Shown: one piece after another, positions 24,531 through 33,471 of the stretch
Layout of the letters: each line of letters starts with the position of its first letter
Numbering within the stretch: position 1 is the first letter of the stretch
From: Microbacterium hominis NBRC 15708
GTDB lineage: Bacteria > Actinomycetota > Actinomycetes > Actinomycetales > Microbacteriaceae
Assembly: GCF_001592125.1 (NCBI RefSeq)
Contig: NZ_BCWI01000007.1
Coordinates: 1 to 64,000, forward strand
DNA: 64,000 nt
Direction of reading: 5' to 3'
Translations under genes and position numbers: made by a program
Notes under the pieces: generated by a model
What the model was told of the DNA's origin: nothing
The model's input: the letters and a program-made list of their open reading frames with translations, nothing else
The model's database searches: none

Positions 24531-25745
24531 CTACGTGCGGAGGGGGGTGATGCCCTGCGTGCCCCGCGGGAACGTCGCGAGGTTCGCCGCATCGATGTTG
24601 AGATGCGCGGCCACCAGCGCGGGCGGGACGTGGCTCAGCCAGTTCGCCAGCGAGATCTCCTCGTACTTCGGCGCCTTGAACACCTCGAGGAACTGCAGCA
24701 CGTCATCCCCGGTGTTCTCGACGTAGTGGCCGAAGTTCTTCCTCACCACGCCGACGTCGCCCGCGCGGAAGTCCGTGGTGTTGGCGTGGGGGCCGGTGTT
24801 GAACACCGTCATCCGGGCCGACCCGCGGAGGTAGTACTGCCACTCGTCGGCGTTCGGATGCCAGTGCAGCTCGCGCATCGACCCGGGCTCGACGGTCACC
24901 AGCGCGGCGGCGACGGTGCGCGAGAGCGGGAAGTTCGTGCTGTCGGCGATCTGGATGCTGCCGCCCGAGTTCTTGTGCAGGGGCTGCGACCGCGACAGGC
25001 GGAAGATGATCGGTTCCGAGGCGCCCCATTCCACGCCCGCATCCGTCTGGTCGGTCGCGAGGTCGCCGGGCTCCTCTCCGGGGAAGATCCAGAGGTTGTG
25101 CAGCGGGATGTCGGCGAAGACCTCCTGTGCGACGCCGAAGTTCTTGGCGAGCACCTCCGGGGGAGTGTGGGCGAACCAGTCCGTGAGCAAGAGCGTGTTC
25201 GACTCGGACTGCTCTCCGTCGTCGAACGCCAGCACGAACTCCGCGCCGTCGGGCCCGAGCCCCTGCAGCGAGTGCGGCGTCCCACCCGGGAAGAACCACA
25301 GGTCGCCTTCCTCGACGTCCTCGACGCTCGGAAGGCCGGAGCGGCCGAGGGTCGTCACGCGGCACCGGCCGCGGGTCATGACCGCCCACTCGGCCGTCTG
25401 GTGCCAGTGCAGCTCGCGGATGCCGCCGGGCTCCAGATACATGTTGACCCCGGCGATCTCGTCGGAGATCGCGAAGTCCTGCTTCGTCAGCTCGCGGGCC
25501 CATCCGCCGCGCTGTACCCGGCGCGGGGAGATGTTGAACGACGACCAGAACAGCGCCTGCGTGGAGATGTCCGTTCCGGGCGCATCGATCTGGTCGGGGA
25601 ACTGGCTCTCGATGACCGGGTTCCGGGGCCCGGTCATCGTGAGGCTCGCCGGGTCGTCCACGGTGTTGGACTCGCCCTCCGGGGGGAGATCGGGGTTGCC
25701 GAACACCGGCGACTCGTGGTGCGGGGTGGGGGTGTTGTCGTGCAT
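24531..25745 (-). CDS. Oxalate decarboxylase, bicupin
   Basis: 404 aa from ATG 25745 (MHDNTPTPHHESP). Two Mn-cupin domains are visible. The first has IRELHWHQTAEWAVMTRGR and FFPGGTPHSLQG; the second has MRELHWHPNADEWQYYLRG and VVRKNFGHYVENTG, giving the His-His-Glu/His metal sets. The lid between them reads SESNT where Bacillus OxdC has SENST, and the retained Glu favours decarboxylation over oxidation. The reaction converts oxalate to formate and CO2 and consumes a proton. No signal peptide is seen. The role could be acid resistance or oxalate use. Confidence 0.9.
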   Translation of the reverse strand: MHDNTPTPHHESPVFGNPDLPPEGESNTVDDPASLTMTGPRNPVIESQFPDQIDAPGTDISTQALFWSSFNISPRRVQRGGWARELTKQDFAISDEIAGVNMYLEPGGIRELHWHQTAEWAVMTRGRCRVTTLGRSGLPSVEDVEEGDLWFFPGGTPHSLQGLGPDGAEFVLAFDDGEQSESNTLLLTDWFAHTPPEVLAKNFGVAQEVFADIPLHNLWIFPGEEPGDLATDQTDAGVEWGASEPIIFRLSRSQPLHKNSGGSIQIADSTNFPLSRTVAAALVTVEPGSMRELHWHPNADEWQYYLRGSARMTVFNTGPHANTTDFRAGDVGVVRKNFGHYVENTGDDVLQFLEVFKAPKYEEISLANWLSHVPPALVAAHLNIDAANLATFPRGTQGITPLRT

Positions 25746-25881
25746 GGGGAGCTCCGTTCGTTCTCGCGGCCGTCGTGCGGGCATCGGCCCGCCCTCTCAG
25801 CACAGTCGTCGAGAGGGGACGCGGCCTCAGACAGATGCAGAAGATTGCCCGGATGCCGAAGGTCGCGGCCCCGTTCGGCGC

Positions 25882-26166
25882 CTACTTCTTCGTCGTGAAG
25901 ATGCCGTTCTCGCGCAGCAGGCGGCGCACGTCCAACACCATCTGCTCGTCGACGTCCTTGTGACGCGGTCTGGTGAGGAAGAGCTCGGACTGTCCGAGCC
26001 GGACCCGGAACGTCCCGTCGTGTCCGGCGGTCACATCCGCGATCTCCTCGAGGAGGGAGAGGATGTCGTGCCATTCGAGATTGTGCGAGGTGGGGTGCTG
26101 TTCGAGGTGGTACAGCGTGGTGCGGTGGTGCTCGGACAGGTGCGCGGTGAGCGGCTGGTCGGACAT
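25882..26166 (-). CDS. Conserved small hypothetical protein
   Basis: 94 aa with an excellent ribosome site (AAGGAGACCCAC before ATG). The pattern NLEWHDILSLLEEIADVTAGHDGTF, then a Phe in ELFLTRPRHKDVDEQMVLDVRRLLRENG, is one I have seen as a stand-alone actinobacterial family with a HicA-like beta-alpha arrangement, but no toxin residue is obvious. It lies 54 bp after the MFS gene on the same strand and may be co-transcribed with it. Function unknown. Confidence 0.6.
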   Translation of the reverse strand: MSDQPLTAHLSEHHRTTLYHLEQHPTSHNLEWHDILSLLEEIADVTAGHDGTFRVRLGQSELFLTRPRHKDVDEQMVLDVRRLLRENGIFTTKK

Positions 26167-26220
26167 GTGGGTCTCCTTCGTCGGATGCGGGGTGGGGTGG
26201 GTCTGTCGGTGCGGATCTGA

Positions 26221-27867
26221 TCAGGCGGGGGTGGATCGGGGGTGTCGGCGCGGGTGCGTCCGTCCGATGTCGAGGAGGTGCGTCGCTTCGGGGGCGACCG
26301 CGCTCATCGCCCACGCGCGGGAGATCAGCTCGCCGTCGAACGCCGTCGTGCGCCCCTCGTGCTGGCTCACGTGCTCCCGCCACGACCCGACGGTGTACGC
26401 CTCCACGAGGATGTCCGCGTCGTCCGCATCCGCGTAGACGCGCCACTCGCGGCCGCCGGTGCGCAACCGGGTCTGCTTGACCTGCGACAGGAGAGCAAGG
26501 AACTCCGTGCGCCGGTCGCGGGGGACGGCGTAGCGGATCAGGACGAGCACGGCCGCGTCGTCGCGGCCGTCCGCCCGCGGCTCGTCCTGGACGCCCGGGA
26601 CCTCGACGATGTCGCGTCCGATTCCGGTCGTCGTCGGCAGGGGCCACGCGAGCAGCGACAACGCACTCAGGATGCAGAGAACCCCCGCGCCGACGACGAC
26701 GGCCCCCGACCCCCATACGGCCGCGAGGATGCCGGCGAGCGCGGCGCCCGCCGCCGTGCACCCGTAGAGGACCAGCTGATAGAAGGAGAGTCCGCGGGTG
26801 CGCACCCACACGGGCAGGAACGCCTGGATGGTGCCGTTGATGGTGGCGATCACGCCGATCCACGCCAACCCCGTCGCGACCAGGACCGGGAAGGTCACCC
26901 AGAGCGTCGGGGAGACGACCAGGACCACCAGCCCCGCACCGAACACGGCGGAAGACGCGAGGACGACGCCGTTGAGCGCGGCGATGCGGCGAGCCCACGG
27001 GAGCACGAACGCCCCGATGATGGAGCCGGCGCCGAGGGCGGCCAGCAGGAGGCCGTAGCCGGTGGCGGCGAAGCCCAGGGAGTCTTTCGCGATGGTCGGC
27101 AGGAGTGCCCACAGGGCGTTCGCGGGGATCAGGAAGATCGCCAGTCGCAGCAGGGTGAGCCGCACGACGCGGGAGTGGAGCACGTAACGCGTGCCGGCGC
27201 GGGTGGCGTCGACGAACGGTTCGTGACGGGCGGCGGGCGGGCGATAGGTCTTCCAGAACAGCAGGACGCCGAGGAACACCACGAACGAGGCCGCATTGAG
27301 GAGGAAGACCGCGACGACCCCGAACTGTGCGACGACGAGTCCGGCGACCGCGGGGCCGACGGCGCGCGCGATGTTCACGCCGATCGACGAGAGGCTGGCC
27401 GCGTCGACGAGCATGTCGCGCGGGACGATGTCGGGCACGAGCGCCTGGAAGGCGGGCAGCTGGACGGCCGAGATGGTGCCGAGGACGAAGGTGCACACCA
27501 GCAGGATGGTCGGGGTGGTCTGGCCGCTCCAGGTCAGGAAGGCCAGCACCAGCACCACGACGAACTGGACGGCCTGCGAGTACAGGAGCACGAGTCGCCG
27601 GTTGAGGAACTCGCCGATGACGCCGGAGGGAATGGCGAAGATCAGCACCGGCGCCGCCGATGCCGTCTGCACGAGCGCCACGAGCAGGGCGGAGCTGTTC
27701 GTCTCGACGAGCAGCCACTGCGCACCGACCGTCTGCATCCAGCTTCCGATGTTGCTGACGAGGGAGGCCAGCCACACCAGTCGGAAGATGCGTACCGTCA
27801 GCGGTGTGAATCCGGACGCCCAGACGCGGGGCCCTGCGGGAGGCCGTTCGGCCGGCGCGTCAGTCAT
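26221..27867 (-). CDS. MFS transporter with C-terminal ABM-like domain
   Basis: 548 aa from ATG 27867; the start overlaps the hydrolase stop by 8 bp, so the two are coupled. Twelve hydrophobic segments match the EntS/MFS_3 group (FRLVWLASLVSNIGSWMQTVGAQWLL; NIARAVGPAVAGLVVAQFG). After the last helix, residues 430-535 form a soluble dimeric alpha-beta-like domain (VLVLIRYAVPRDRRTEFLALLSQV...VEAYTVGSWREHVSQHE), as in antibiotic-biosynthesis-monooxygenase folds. This fusion recurs in MFS_3 proteins. Likely efflux; substrate unknown. Confidence 0.85.
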   Translation of the reverse strand: MTDAPAERPPAGPRVWASGFTPLTVRIFRLVWLASLVSNIGSWMQTVGAQWLLVETNSSALLVALVQTASAAPVLIFAIPSGVIGEFLNRRLVLLYSQAVQFVVVLVLAFLTWSGQTTPTILLVCTFVLGTISAVQLPAFQALVPDIVPRDMLVDAASLSSIGVNIARAVGPAVAGLVVAQFGVVAVFLLNAASFVVFLGVLLFWKTYRPPAARHEPFVDATRAGTRYVLHSRVVRLTLLRLAIFLIPANALWALLPTIAKDSLGFAATGYGLLLAALGAGSIIGAFVLPWARRIAALNGVVLASSAVFGAGLVVLVVSPTLWVTFPVLVATGLAWIGVIATINGTIQAFLPVWVRTRGLSFYQLVLYGCTAAGAALAGILAAVWGSGAVVVGAGVLCILSALSLLAWPLPTTTGIGRDIVEVPGVQDEPRADGRDDAAVLVLIRYAVPRDRRTEFLALLSQVKQTRLRTGGREWRVYADADDADILVEAYTVGSWREHVSQHEGRTTAFDGELISRAWAMSAVAPEATHLLDIGRTHPRRHPRSTPA

Positions 27868-28585
27868 CGGCGGCGACGTCCCCGAGGATGGTGTCGATGA
27901 AGCCCACGATCTCGGCGGCATGGGTCTGTGTGACCAGGTGCGGCGCGGCGAGGGCGACGACGTCGCGGCAGTGGGCGCGCCGGTACCCGAAGCGCTGCAC
28001 GTCGGGGTTGATCGCGCGATCCTCCGTGGCGACGACGCCCCAACTGGGCCTGCCGCGCCAGGCCTCGACGCGCGCGCGCTCGCTGAACACCGACACCGAC
28101 ACCGGCCGCTGCGAGACGGCGAGCACCGAGGCCTCGTCGGCGGGGAGACCCTCGGCGAGCAGGCGGGGGAACGCGTCGACGGCGACGGTCACCTCCGTGC
28201 CGGGAACGCCGTGGTCGTCGCGGAACATCGCGGGGACGAGGTGCTGGGAGACCTCGTCCGGGGCGAAGGCGTCGCGCATCTCGCCGATGCTCTCGCCGCG
28301 CTCGAGCGCGTAGCCGGCGATGAAGAGCAAGCCGGTGACGTTCGCCGCGTCTCCCGCGACGGTGATGACGGCCGCCCCGTAACCGTGCCCGACGAGCAGC
28401 ACCGCCCCGTCGATGCGCTCGACGACGGTGCGGATGTAGGTGCAGTCGCCGTCGAAGCTGCGGCCGACCAGGGGAGGGGCGAGCACGGGATGCCCGCCTC
28501 CGAGCAGGCGCAGCGCGATCGGCCACCAGCTGGACGCGTCCAGGAAGGCGCCGTGAACCAGGACGACCGTCGTACGTGCTGTCAT
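27860..28585 (-). CDS. Alpha/beta hydrolase
   Basis: 241 aa from ATG 28585 (MTARTTVVLVHGAF). It has the oxyanion HGAF segment and the nucleophile elbow VGHGYG, where the usual Ser of GxSxG is replaced by Gly (G-H-G-Y-G), so classical hydrolase activity is doubtful. Otherwise it resembles EstC-like hydrolases (DASSWWPIALRLL; HLVTQTHAAEIVGFI). A catalytic-His position (AAPHLVTQ) is present. It is the first gene of a two-gene unit with the MFS exporter and is divergent from the PucR regulator. Either a non-hydrolytic member or one using an unusual nucleophile. Confidence 0.75.
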   Translation of the reverse strand: MTARTTVVLVHGAFLDASSWWPIALRLLGGGHPVLAPPLVGRSFDGDCTYIRTVVERIDGAVLLVGHGYGAAVITVAGDAANVTGLLFIAGYALERGESIGEMRDAFAPDEVSQHLVPAMFRDDHGVPGTEVTVAVDAFPRLLAEGLPADEASVLAVSQRPVSVSVFSERARVEAWRGRPSWGVVATEDRAINPDVQRFGYRRAHCRDVVALAAPHLVTQTHAAEIVGFIDTILGDVAADD

Positions 28586-28851
28586 GTGGATACCTCGTGG
28601 TGGTTGTGCCGGCCCTGAGACGAATCTAGGAACGAGTGCGCCGACAGCACTCCGACAGGAGTCGGAGACGTGGCCCGGCCGGCGGACGGTGCCCACGGTG
28701 GATGCGGAGACGTCGCACTTCTGCCTGTTTTCTTCCTGGTGCTGCCGTCGCGGACGCGGTCGGATGGCTGTGACTCGACTTCGGTGTGGCTGCGTGTCGG
28801 CTACTGCCGGCGCGGCCTCATGGTGGGCCCGGCCCGGATAGGAGTGCATCC

Positions 28852-29913
28852 GTGAAAGCCAGCGAGAGCAGCGCCGTCGTGCCTGCCACGTTGCAGGGCA
28901 TCGCCGAACAGCTCACCGCCGCGCTCGGACGTCCGGTGTGGGTCCGCGGCGGACCGCCGTCTGCGCCCGCCGGCGTGTGCGGCGCGACGGATCCGTCGCT
29001 CGCGGCACCGCGCCGGCTCGACGTGACGGTGGAGGACCGGGGCGTCGTGGTGGCGCACATCGCCGTGCGGACGGAGGGACGATCCCTCGGCCCGTCGGAC
29101 TTCGAGGCGCTCGATGCGGCATCCCTCCTCGTGCGAGACCTGTTGCGCGCGGAGGGAGGGACGAGCCGCGAATCGGTGCTGCACGATCTCCTGCACGACG
29201 ACGAGGGCGTTCGGCGGAGCGCGTACGCCCGCGCGGTGCAGCAACGGTGGCTGCACCGCGACGAGGGCACCGTCGTGCGCGCGCTGCTCGTCGATGCGAC
29301 CGTCACGGACATCCATGCCATCGCCTTCGCCCGGCACCTCGCGAATCTGCGCCCCGTTCCCCACCACTTCATGGCCCTGCACGCCGGCATGGTCATGCTC
29401 GTGGGGCAGCCGTCCGATCGCGGCATCGACGACGTGATCCTCCGGGAGGCGACCGCGCGCGGCATCCGTGTCCTGGGAACCGGCTCGGCCTCTCCTGCGC
29501 CGGGGGCGGAGGACGTGCGTGCCGCGGCCGACGAAGCAGTCATCGCCGCTTCTCTCGCCGCCGCGCTTCCGCAGTTCCATCCGGCCGTCGACGCCAGTGA
29601 GCTCGGCGGCTGGCTGCTGCTGGCCTCGGCCTCGGCGAACCCGGAGCACCTGCGCATCATCTCGCCGGCCGCGCATGCGCTGTACGTGCACGGCGACGGC
29701 AGCCAACGAGAGACCATCGAGACCTACCTGGATGTCGGCGCGAACGTGGTGGCGGCGTGCGAGATCCTCTTCGTGCACCGCACGACGCTGTACTACCGGC
29801 TCGAGCGGATGCCGGAGGTCGTCCGCGACGCTCTGAGCGACGGCATCAAGCGCAGCACGCTCCACGTCGCGCTGAAGCTCATCCGGCTCTGGGAGGCGAC
29901 CGGACGTGCTTGA
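28852..29913 (+). CDS. PucR-type transcriptional regulator
   Basis: 353 aa from GTG 28852, with AGGAG eight nt upstream. The C-terminal helix-turn-helix (about 285-345) reads ETIETYLDVGANVVAACEILFVHRTTLYYRLERM, the HTH_30 signature of PucR/CdaR regulators. A GAF-like N-terminal region and a GGDEF-derived middle region (LHDDEGVRRSAYARAVQQRW) precede it. It is divergent from the hydrolase-MFS unit across 266 bp that hold no gene and probably both promoters; it may control that unit or the flavin monooxygenase 93 bp downstream. Confidence 0.82.
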   Translation: MKASESSAVVPATLQGIAEQLTAALGRPVWVRGGPPSAPAGVCGATDPSLAAPRRLDVTVEDRGVVVAHIAVRTEGRSLGPSDFEALDAASLLVRDLLRAEGGTSRESVLHDLLHDDEGVRRSAYARAVQQRWLHRDEGTVVRALLVDATVTDIHAIAFARHLANLRPVPHHFMALHAGMVMLVGQPSDRGIDDVILREATARGIRVLGTGSASPAPGAEDVRAAADEAVIAASLAAALPQFHPAVDASELGGWLLLASASANPEHLRIISPAAHALYVHGDGSQRETIETYLDVGANVVAACEILFVHRTTLYYRLERMPEVVRDALSDGIKRSTLHVALKLIRLWEATGRA

Positions 29914-30006
29914 TCGTGTGGGGGCGGACTTCCGGCGAACGTCGAAGCGCCGCGTGCGGCCGGGGCGATACCGTCGACCCATGCCCCGCTCAGGAGAGGT
30001 CGGACG

Positions 30007-31131
30007 ATGAGGACGGCGTTGCGGGTGGGCGTGATCGGCGGGTCTCTCGGGGGCCTGTTCACCGCTGCCCTGCTGCATCAGGCAGGTCACGACGTCACCG
30101 TCCTCGAACGGTCCCGCGCGGGGCTGGCCCGACGCGGCGCGGGCCTGGTCGGTCAGCAGGACCTGTTCGACGTCCTCGCGAGGCTGGGGTTGACCTCGGT
30201 GCTGCGATCCGGCGTGGAGGCGCGCGAACGCATCACGCTCGGCCGCCGCGGCGACGTGCTCCATCGCGACCCGACGCCCCAGACGCAGCTGTCGTGGGAC
30301 TACATCTACGACGGCCTGCGGGCGCTCATCCCCGCCGGCCGCTACCGGCTCGGCAGTGCGGTCACGGAGGTGCGGTCGGACGGCCGGCACGCGACCGTCC
30401 GCATCGAGGACGGGACGACGATCCCGTTCGACCTGGTCGTCGGCGCCGACGGTCTCAACTCCGTCGTCCGCCGCGCCGTCGCGCCCGAGCGGTCGGACAA
30501 CCGCTACGTCGGCTACCTCACCTGGCGCGGGCTCGTGCCGGAGGCGGCGCTCCCGGAGCGGGCCGCGGAGACCCTGCTCGAACGGTTCGCCTTCTACACG
30601 GCGCCGGGCGCCCACATGCTGGGCTACCTGGTCCCGGGACCGGACGGGCAGACGGCGCCGGGGCGGCGTCGGTACAACTGGGTCTGGTACCGGACGCTGC
30701 CGTCACCGGAGCTGGAACGTCTGATGGTCGCGTGCGGGCACGGCGCCGCGAGCACCTCTCTCGCACCGGGAGACCTCCCGGCAGACCTCCGGCAATCGCT
30801 CGTCGCGGCCGCCGCGGCAGAGCTGCCGGTGCCGTTCGCGGATGCCGTCGCGGCCGAGCCGCGACCGTTCCTGCAGGCCCTCTACGACTACGTCGCGCCG
30901 CGGATGGCGGCGCCGTCCGTCGCGCTCGTCGGCGACGCCGCCGTCGTCGTGCGCCCGCACACCGCGATGGGCGCGGCCAAGGCCGCGGGAGACGCGATGG
31001 CGCTGGTGGACCTCCTGGGCACCGAGCTCTCCCTGGCCGACGCGCTCGCGACCTACGACCGGGACCGGCTGCCGGTGGGCCGCGCCATCGCCCGCTACGG
31101 TCAGGAGCTGGGCGACTCGCTCCCGCTGTGA
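30007..31131 (+). CDS. FAD-dependent aromatic monooxygenase
   Basis: 374 aa with GGAGAGG upstream of ATG 30007. The FAD-binding Rossmann start is VGVIGGSLGGLFTAALL; the DG motif is VVGADGLNSVVRR; the GD motif is VALVGDAAVVVRPHTAMGAAKAAGDA. The combination GGSxGG with GDAA..RPH...KA is typical of the 2,6-dihydroxypyridine 3-monooxygenase subgroup of PHBH-fold hydroxylases, so a hydroxylated N-heterocycle or phenol is a plausible substrate, unproven. The last 31 bp overlap the convergent STAND regulator. Confidence 0.85.
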   Translation: MRTALRVGVIGGSLGGLFTAALLHQAGHDVTVLERSRAGLARRGAGLVGQQDLFDVLARLGLTSVLRSGVEARERITLGRRGDVLHRDPTPQTQLSWDYIYDGLRALIPAGRYRLGSAVTEVRSDGRHATVRIEDGTTIPFDLVVGADGLNSVVRRAVAPERSDNRYVGYLTWRGLVPEAALPERAAETLLERFAFYTAPGAHMLGYLVPGPDGQTAPGRRRYNWVWYRTLPSPELERLMVACGHGAASTSLAPGDLPADLRQSLVAAAAAELPVPFADAVAAEPRPFLQALYDYVAPRMAAPSVALVGDAAVVVRPHTAMGAAKAAGDAMALVDLLGTELSLADALATYDRDRLPVGRAIARYGQELGDSLPL

Positions 31132-33407
31132 GGCGCATCTCGCGCGGTCGTCCGTCCTGCCGTCATCCCCGCGATCTCTCGGCGGAACCGGGCGAAGATG
31201 AACGCCTCGCTGCTTCCCGGGCCGAGCAGGCGCAACGCCTCCTCCGCCTCGGCCATCGCCGCTTCCGACTCCCCGGCTTCGATCAGCGCGCGGATGTGGC
31301 GGCGCATCATCAGGGCGACCCGCATGTCGTCGTTGAGCGAACGGGCGATCTGGATGCCGATCGCGCCCGCCCGGATCCCGTCGTCGTAGCGGCCGACGGC
31401 GATGTACGCGTCGACGAGGTCCAGATAGGCCGCGTATCGCGTGATGAGCGTGAGGAAGCCGTCGGCCTCGGGTTCGGCCTGGATGCGCGCGAGCGTGGAC
31501 TCCAGCTCCTCGATCGCCGCGAGGTGCTCACCGCGGGTGTTCATGATCATCGTCGTCAGCAGGCGCGCGTTCTCCACTCCCACCTTCTCGCCCGCGAGTG
31601 AGAACGCCCGGATCGCGCCCTCGGCGGCGTCTGCGGCCTCGACGACACGGCCGAGCAGCCAGCTCGCCCATCCCACGTAGTAGTTCGCCCACCCCTCCTG
31701 CGTGGCGTCGCCGGCGCTCAGCGCCGCGCGGAGTGCCGAGCGTGCCGTCACGACGGCGCGCTCGCGGTCTCCGACCTCCACGATCTCGGCCCACGCGAGG
31801 TAGCCGAGATGCGTCGCCTCCATCAGCGGATTTCGCAGACTCTGCGCGGCGGTCACGGCGAGGGAGAAGAACCGATGCCAGTTCCCCCAGGAGAGCCAGA
31901 CGTCGGAGTACCAGTGGAGGGCGTCGGCGACGTCGACGACCGTCTCGTTCTCGCCGAGCTCGGCGGCCTCCGCATACGCCGGCCACCAGTGCTCGGCTTC
32001 CGTGCGGATCCACAGCGCCGCCGCGTCGGCGCTGACGAAGCCACGACCGACCCGGCCCGCCGTGTGCTGCTCCCTCTCCGGCTCGAACCAGGCCCCCGCC
32101 CGTTCCAGGCTCCCCAGGATCCAGGCGCGGATGTGCGCGCGGCGCCGTTCGAGCTCGTCCGCACCGACGACGTCGCGCAGCCTGTTCAGGCCGAACAGCC
32201 GCATGAGGTCGTGCAGGCGATAGCGGTCGCCGCCGCGCGCTTCCAGCAGCCCGAGGTCGGTCAGGTCGTCGAGTCGGAACTCCACCTCTGCGACCTCGGT
32301 CGAGCGGACCGCGGCGGCGGCCAGCTGCGCATCGAAGGTCTTGCCGCCGATGAGCGCGACCCACCGGAAGAGCGCGGCCGTGCGAGGGTCGAGCTCTTCG
32401 TAGGAGAGGGAGATGGCGGCTTCGACAGCCAGGTCGCCGGCGACGAGCAGCCGCAACCGGTCCTCGGTGGTCCGCAGTCGCCGCAGCAGGTCCTCGACGT
32501 TCCATTCCGGCCGGCTGGCGATGCGGCTGCCCACCACGCGCAGTGCGAGCGGGACGTCGTCGCACAGCCCCGCGACTTCGTCGAGCGCCTCGTCGTCGGC
32601 TCCGGCCTGCGGGATGAGGCGGCGCAGGAGAGAGACGCTCTCGTCGCGTTGCAGAGGACCGAAGCGCAGCCGCCGCACTCCTTCCAGCCCGGCGAGGCTG
32701 CGGCGCGACGTCACGACGACGATCTCGCCGCTGCAGATCGAGAGGATCGGGCGGACCTGCGACTCGTTCGCGGCGTTGTCGAGCAGGACGCGCACCGGAC
32801 GGGCGTCGACGGCCGCGCGCCATTGCCGAGCGGCGACGTCGAGATCCGCGGGTGCCTTCTGCTGCGTCCCCTGCAGCTGGCGGAGCATCGCGGTGATGAT
32901 CTGGAGGGGCGTCAGCGGCGAGGCGTTGAAGCCGTCCAGGCCGACGAAGACGGTGGGATCCTGTGCGGATCGGCCGCGGGCGAGGATCTCGACGGCGCCC
33001 GTCGTCTTGCCGATGCCGGGGGCGCCGCTGATGACGAGCGCCGGGCGGCTCTCGCCGGGCTCGCGTTCTCCTTCGAGGATGTCGAGGGCCTCACGGATCT
33101 CGCGCTCTCGCCCGGAGAAGTCGAACACCCGATGAGGCGAGACGCCCCCGGTCGCCTCCGCGGCGTCGACGCCGCGGGGACGGGCGCGGGCCGCCCGGAG
33201 GAACGTGTGTCGCGTGGCGACGTCCAGGCCGAGTCCCTGGGCCAGTGCCTCGACGGTGCGACGCTGGGGCGAGGTGCTGGCGCCTCTCTCGAGGTCGCCG
33301 ATGGTTCGTACGCTCACACCGGACGCGGCCGCGAGGGACTCCAGCGTCGAGTTCTGCCCGACGCGCAGCGACCGGAGCAGCTGGCCGAACGGTGACGGCT
33401 CGGTCAC
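31101..33407 (-). CDS. XRE-HTH / NB-ARC (STAND) regulator with TPR-like C-terminus
   Basis: 768 aa from GTG 33407. Residues 1-70 are an XRE helix-turn-helix (FGQLLRSLRVGQNSTLESLAAASGVSVRTIGDLERG). The NB-ARC ATPase has Walker A SGAPGIGKTTGA (about 128-140), Walker B-like VRVLLDNAAN, VVVTSRR and a GLCDDVPLALRVVGSRIA (GLPLA-type) motif. The C-terminal 350 residues are helical repeats with TPR character. Such STAND proteins act as ATP-driven switches, most often transcriptional activators in actinobacteria; some STAND ATPases act in phage defence. No effector domain is seen here, so a regulator is more likely. Confidence 0.82.
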   Translation of the reverse strand: MTEPSPFGQLLRSLRVGQNSTLESLAAASGVSVRTIGDLERGASTSPQRRTVEALAQGLGLDVATRHTFLRAARARPRGVDAAEATGGVSPHRVFDFSGREREIREALDILEGEREPGESRPALVISGAPGIGKTTGAVEILARGRSAQDPTVFVGLDGFNASPLTPLQIITAMLRQLQGTQQKAPADLDVAARQWRAAVDARPVRVLLDNAANESQVRPILSICSGEIVVVTSRRSLAGLEGVRRLRFGPLQRDESVSLLRRLIPQAGADDEALDEVAGLCDDVPLALRVVGSRIASRPEWNVEDLLRRLRTTEDRLRLLVAGDLAVEAAISLSYEELDPRTAALFRWVALIGGKTFDAQLAAAAVRSTEVAEVEFRLDDLTDLGLLEARGGDRYRLHDLMRLFGLNRLRDVVGADELERRRAHIRAWILGSLERAGAWFEPEREQHTAGRVGRGFVSADAAALWIRTEAEHWWPAYAEAAELGENETVVDVADALHWYSDVWLSWGNWHRFFSLAVTAAQSLRNPLMEATHLGYLAWAEIVEVGDRERAVVTARSALRAALSAGDATQEGWANYYVGWASWLLGRVVEAADAAEGAIRAFSLAGEKVGVENARLLTTMIMNTRGEHLAAIEELESTLARIQAEPEADGFLTLITRYAAYLDLVDAYIAVGRYDDGIRAGAIGIQIARSLNDDMRVALMMRRHIRALIEAGESEAAMAEAEEALRLLGPGSSEAFIFARFRREIAGMTAGRTTARDAPHSGSESPSS

Positions 33408-33471
33408 GACGCCCTCCCTCTCACAGTCGTCAGTCTGACAGAGCCTGCCGCCGACGAGCCGCCCGCTCCTC

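Noticed and set aside
25634..27900. Open frames of 713 and 552 codons over the MFS gene
   Set aside because: Arg/Gly-rich shadows in other frames of the MFS and oxalate decarboxylase genes.
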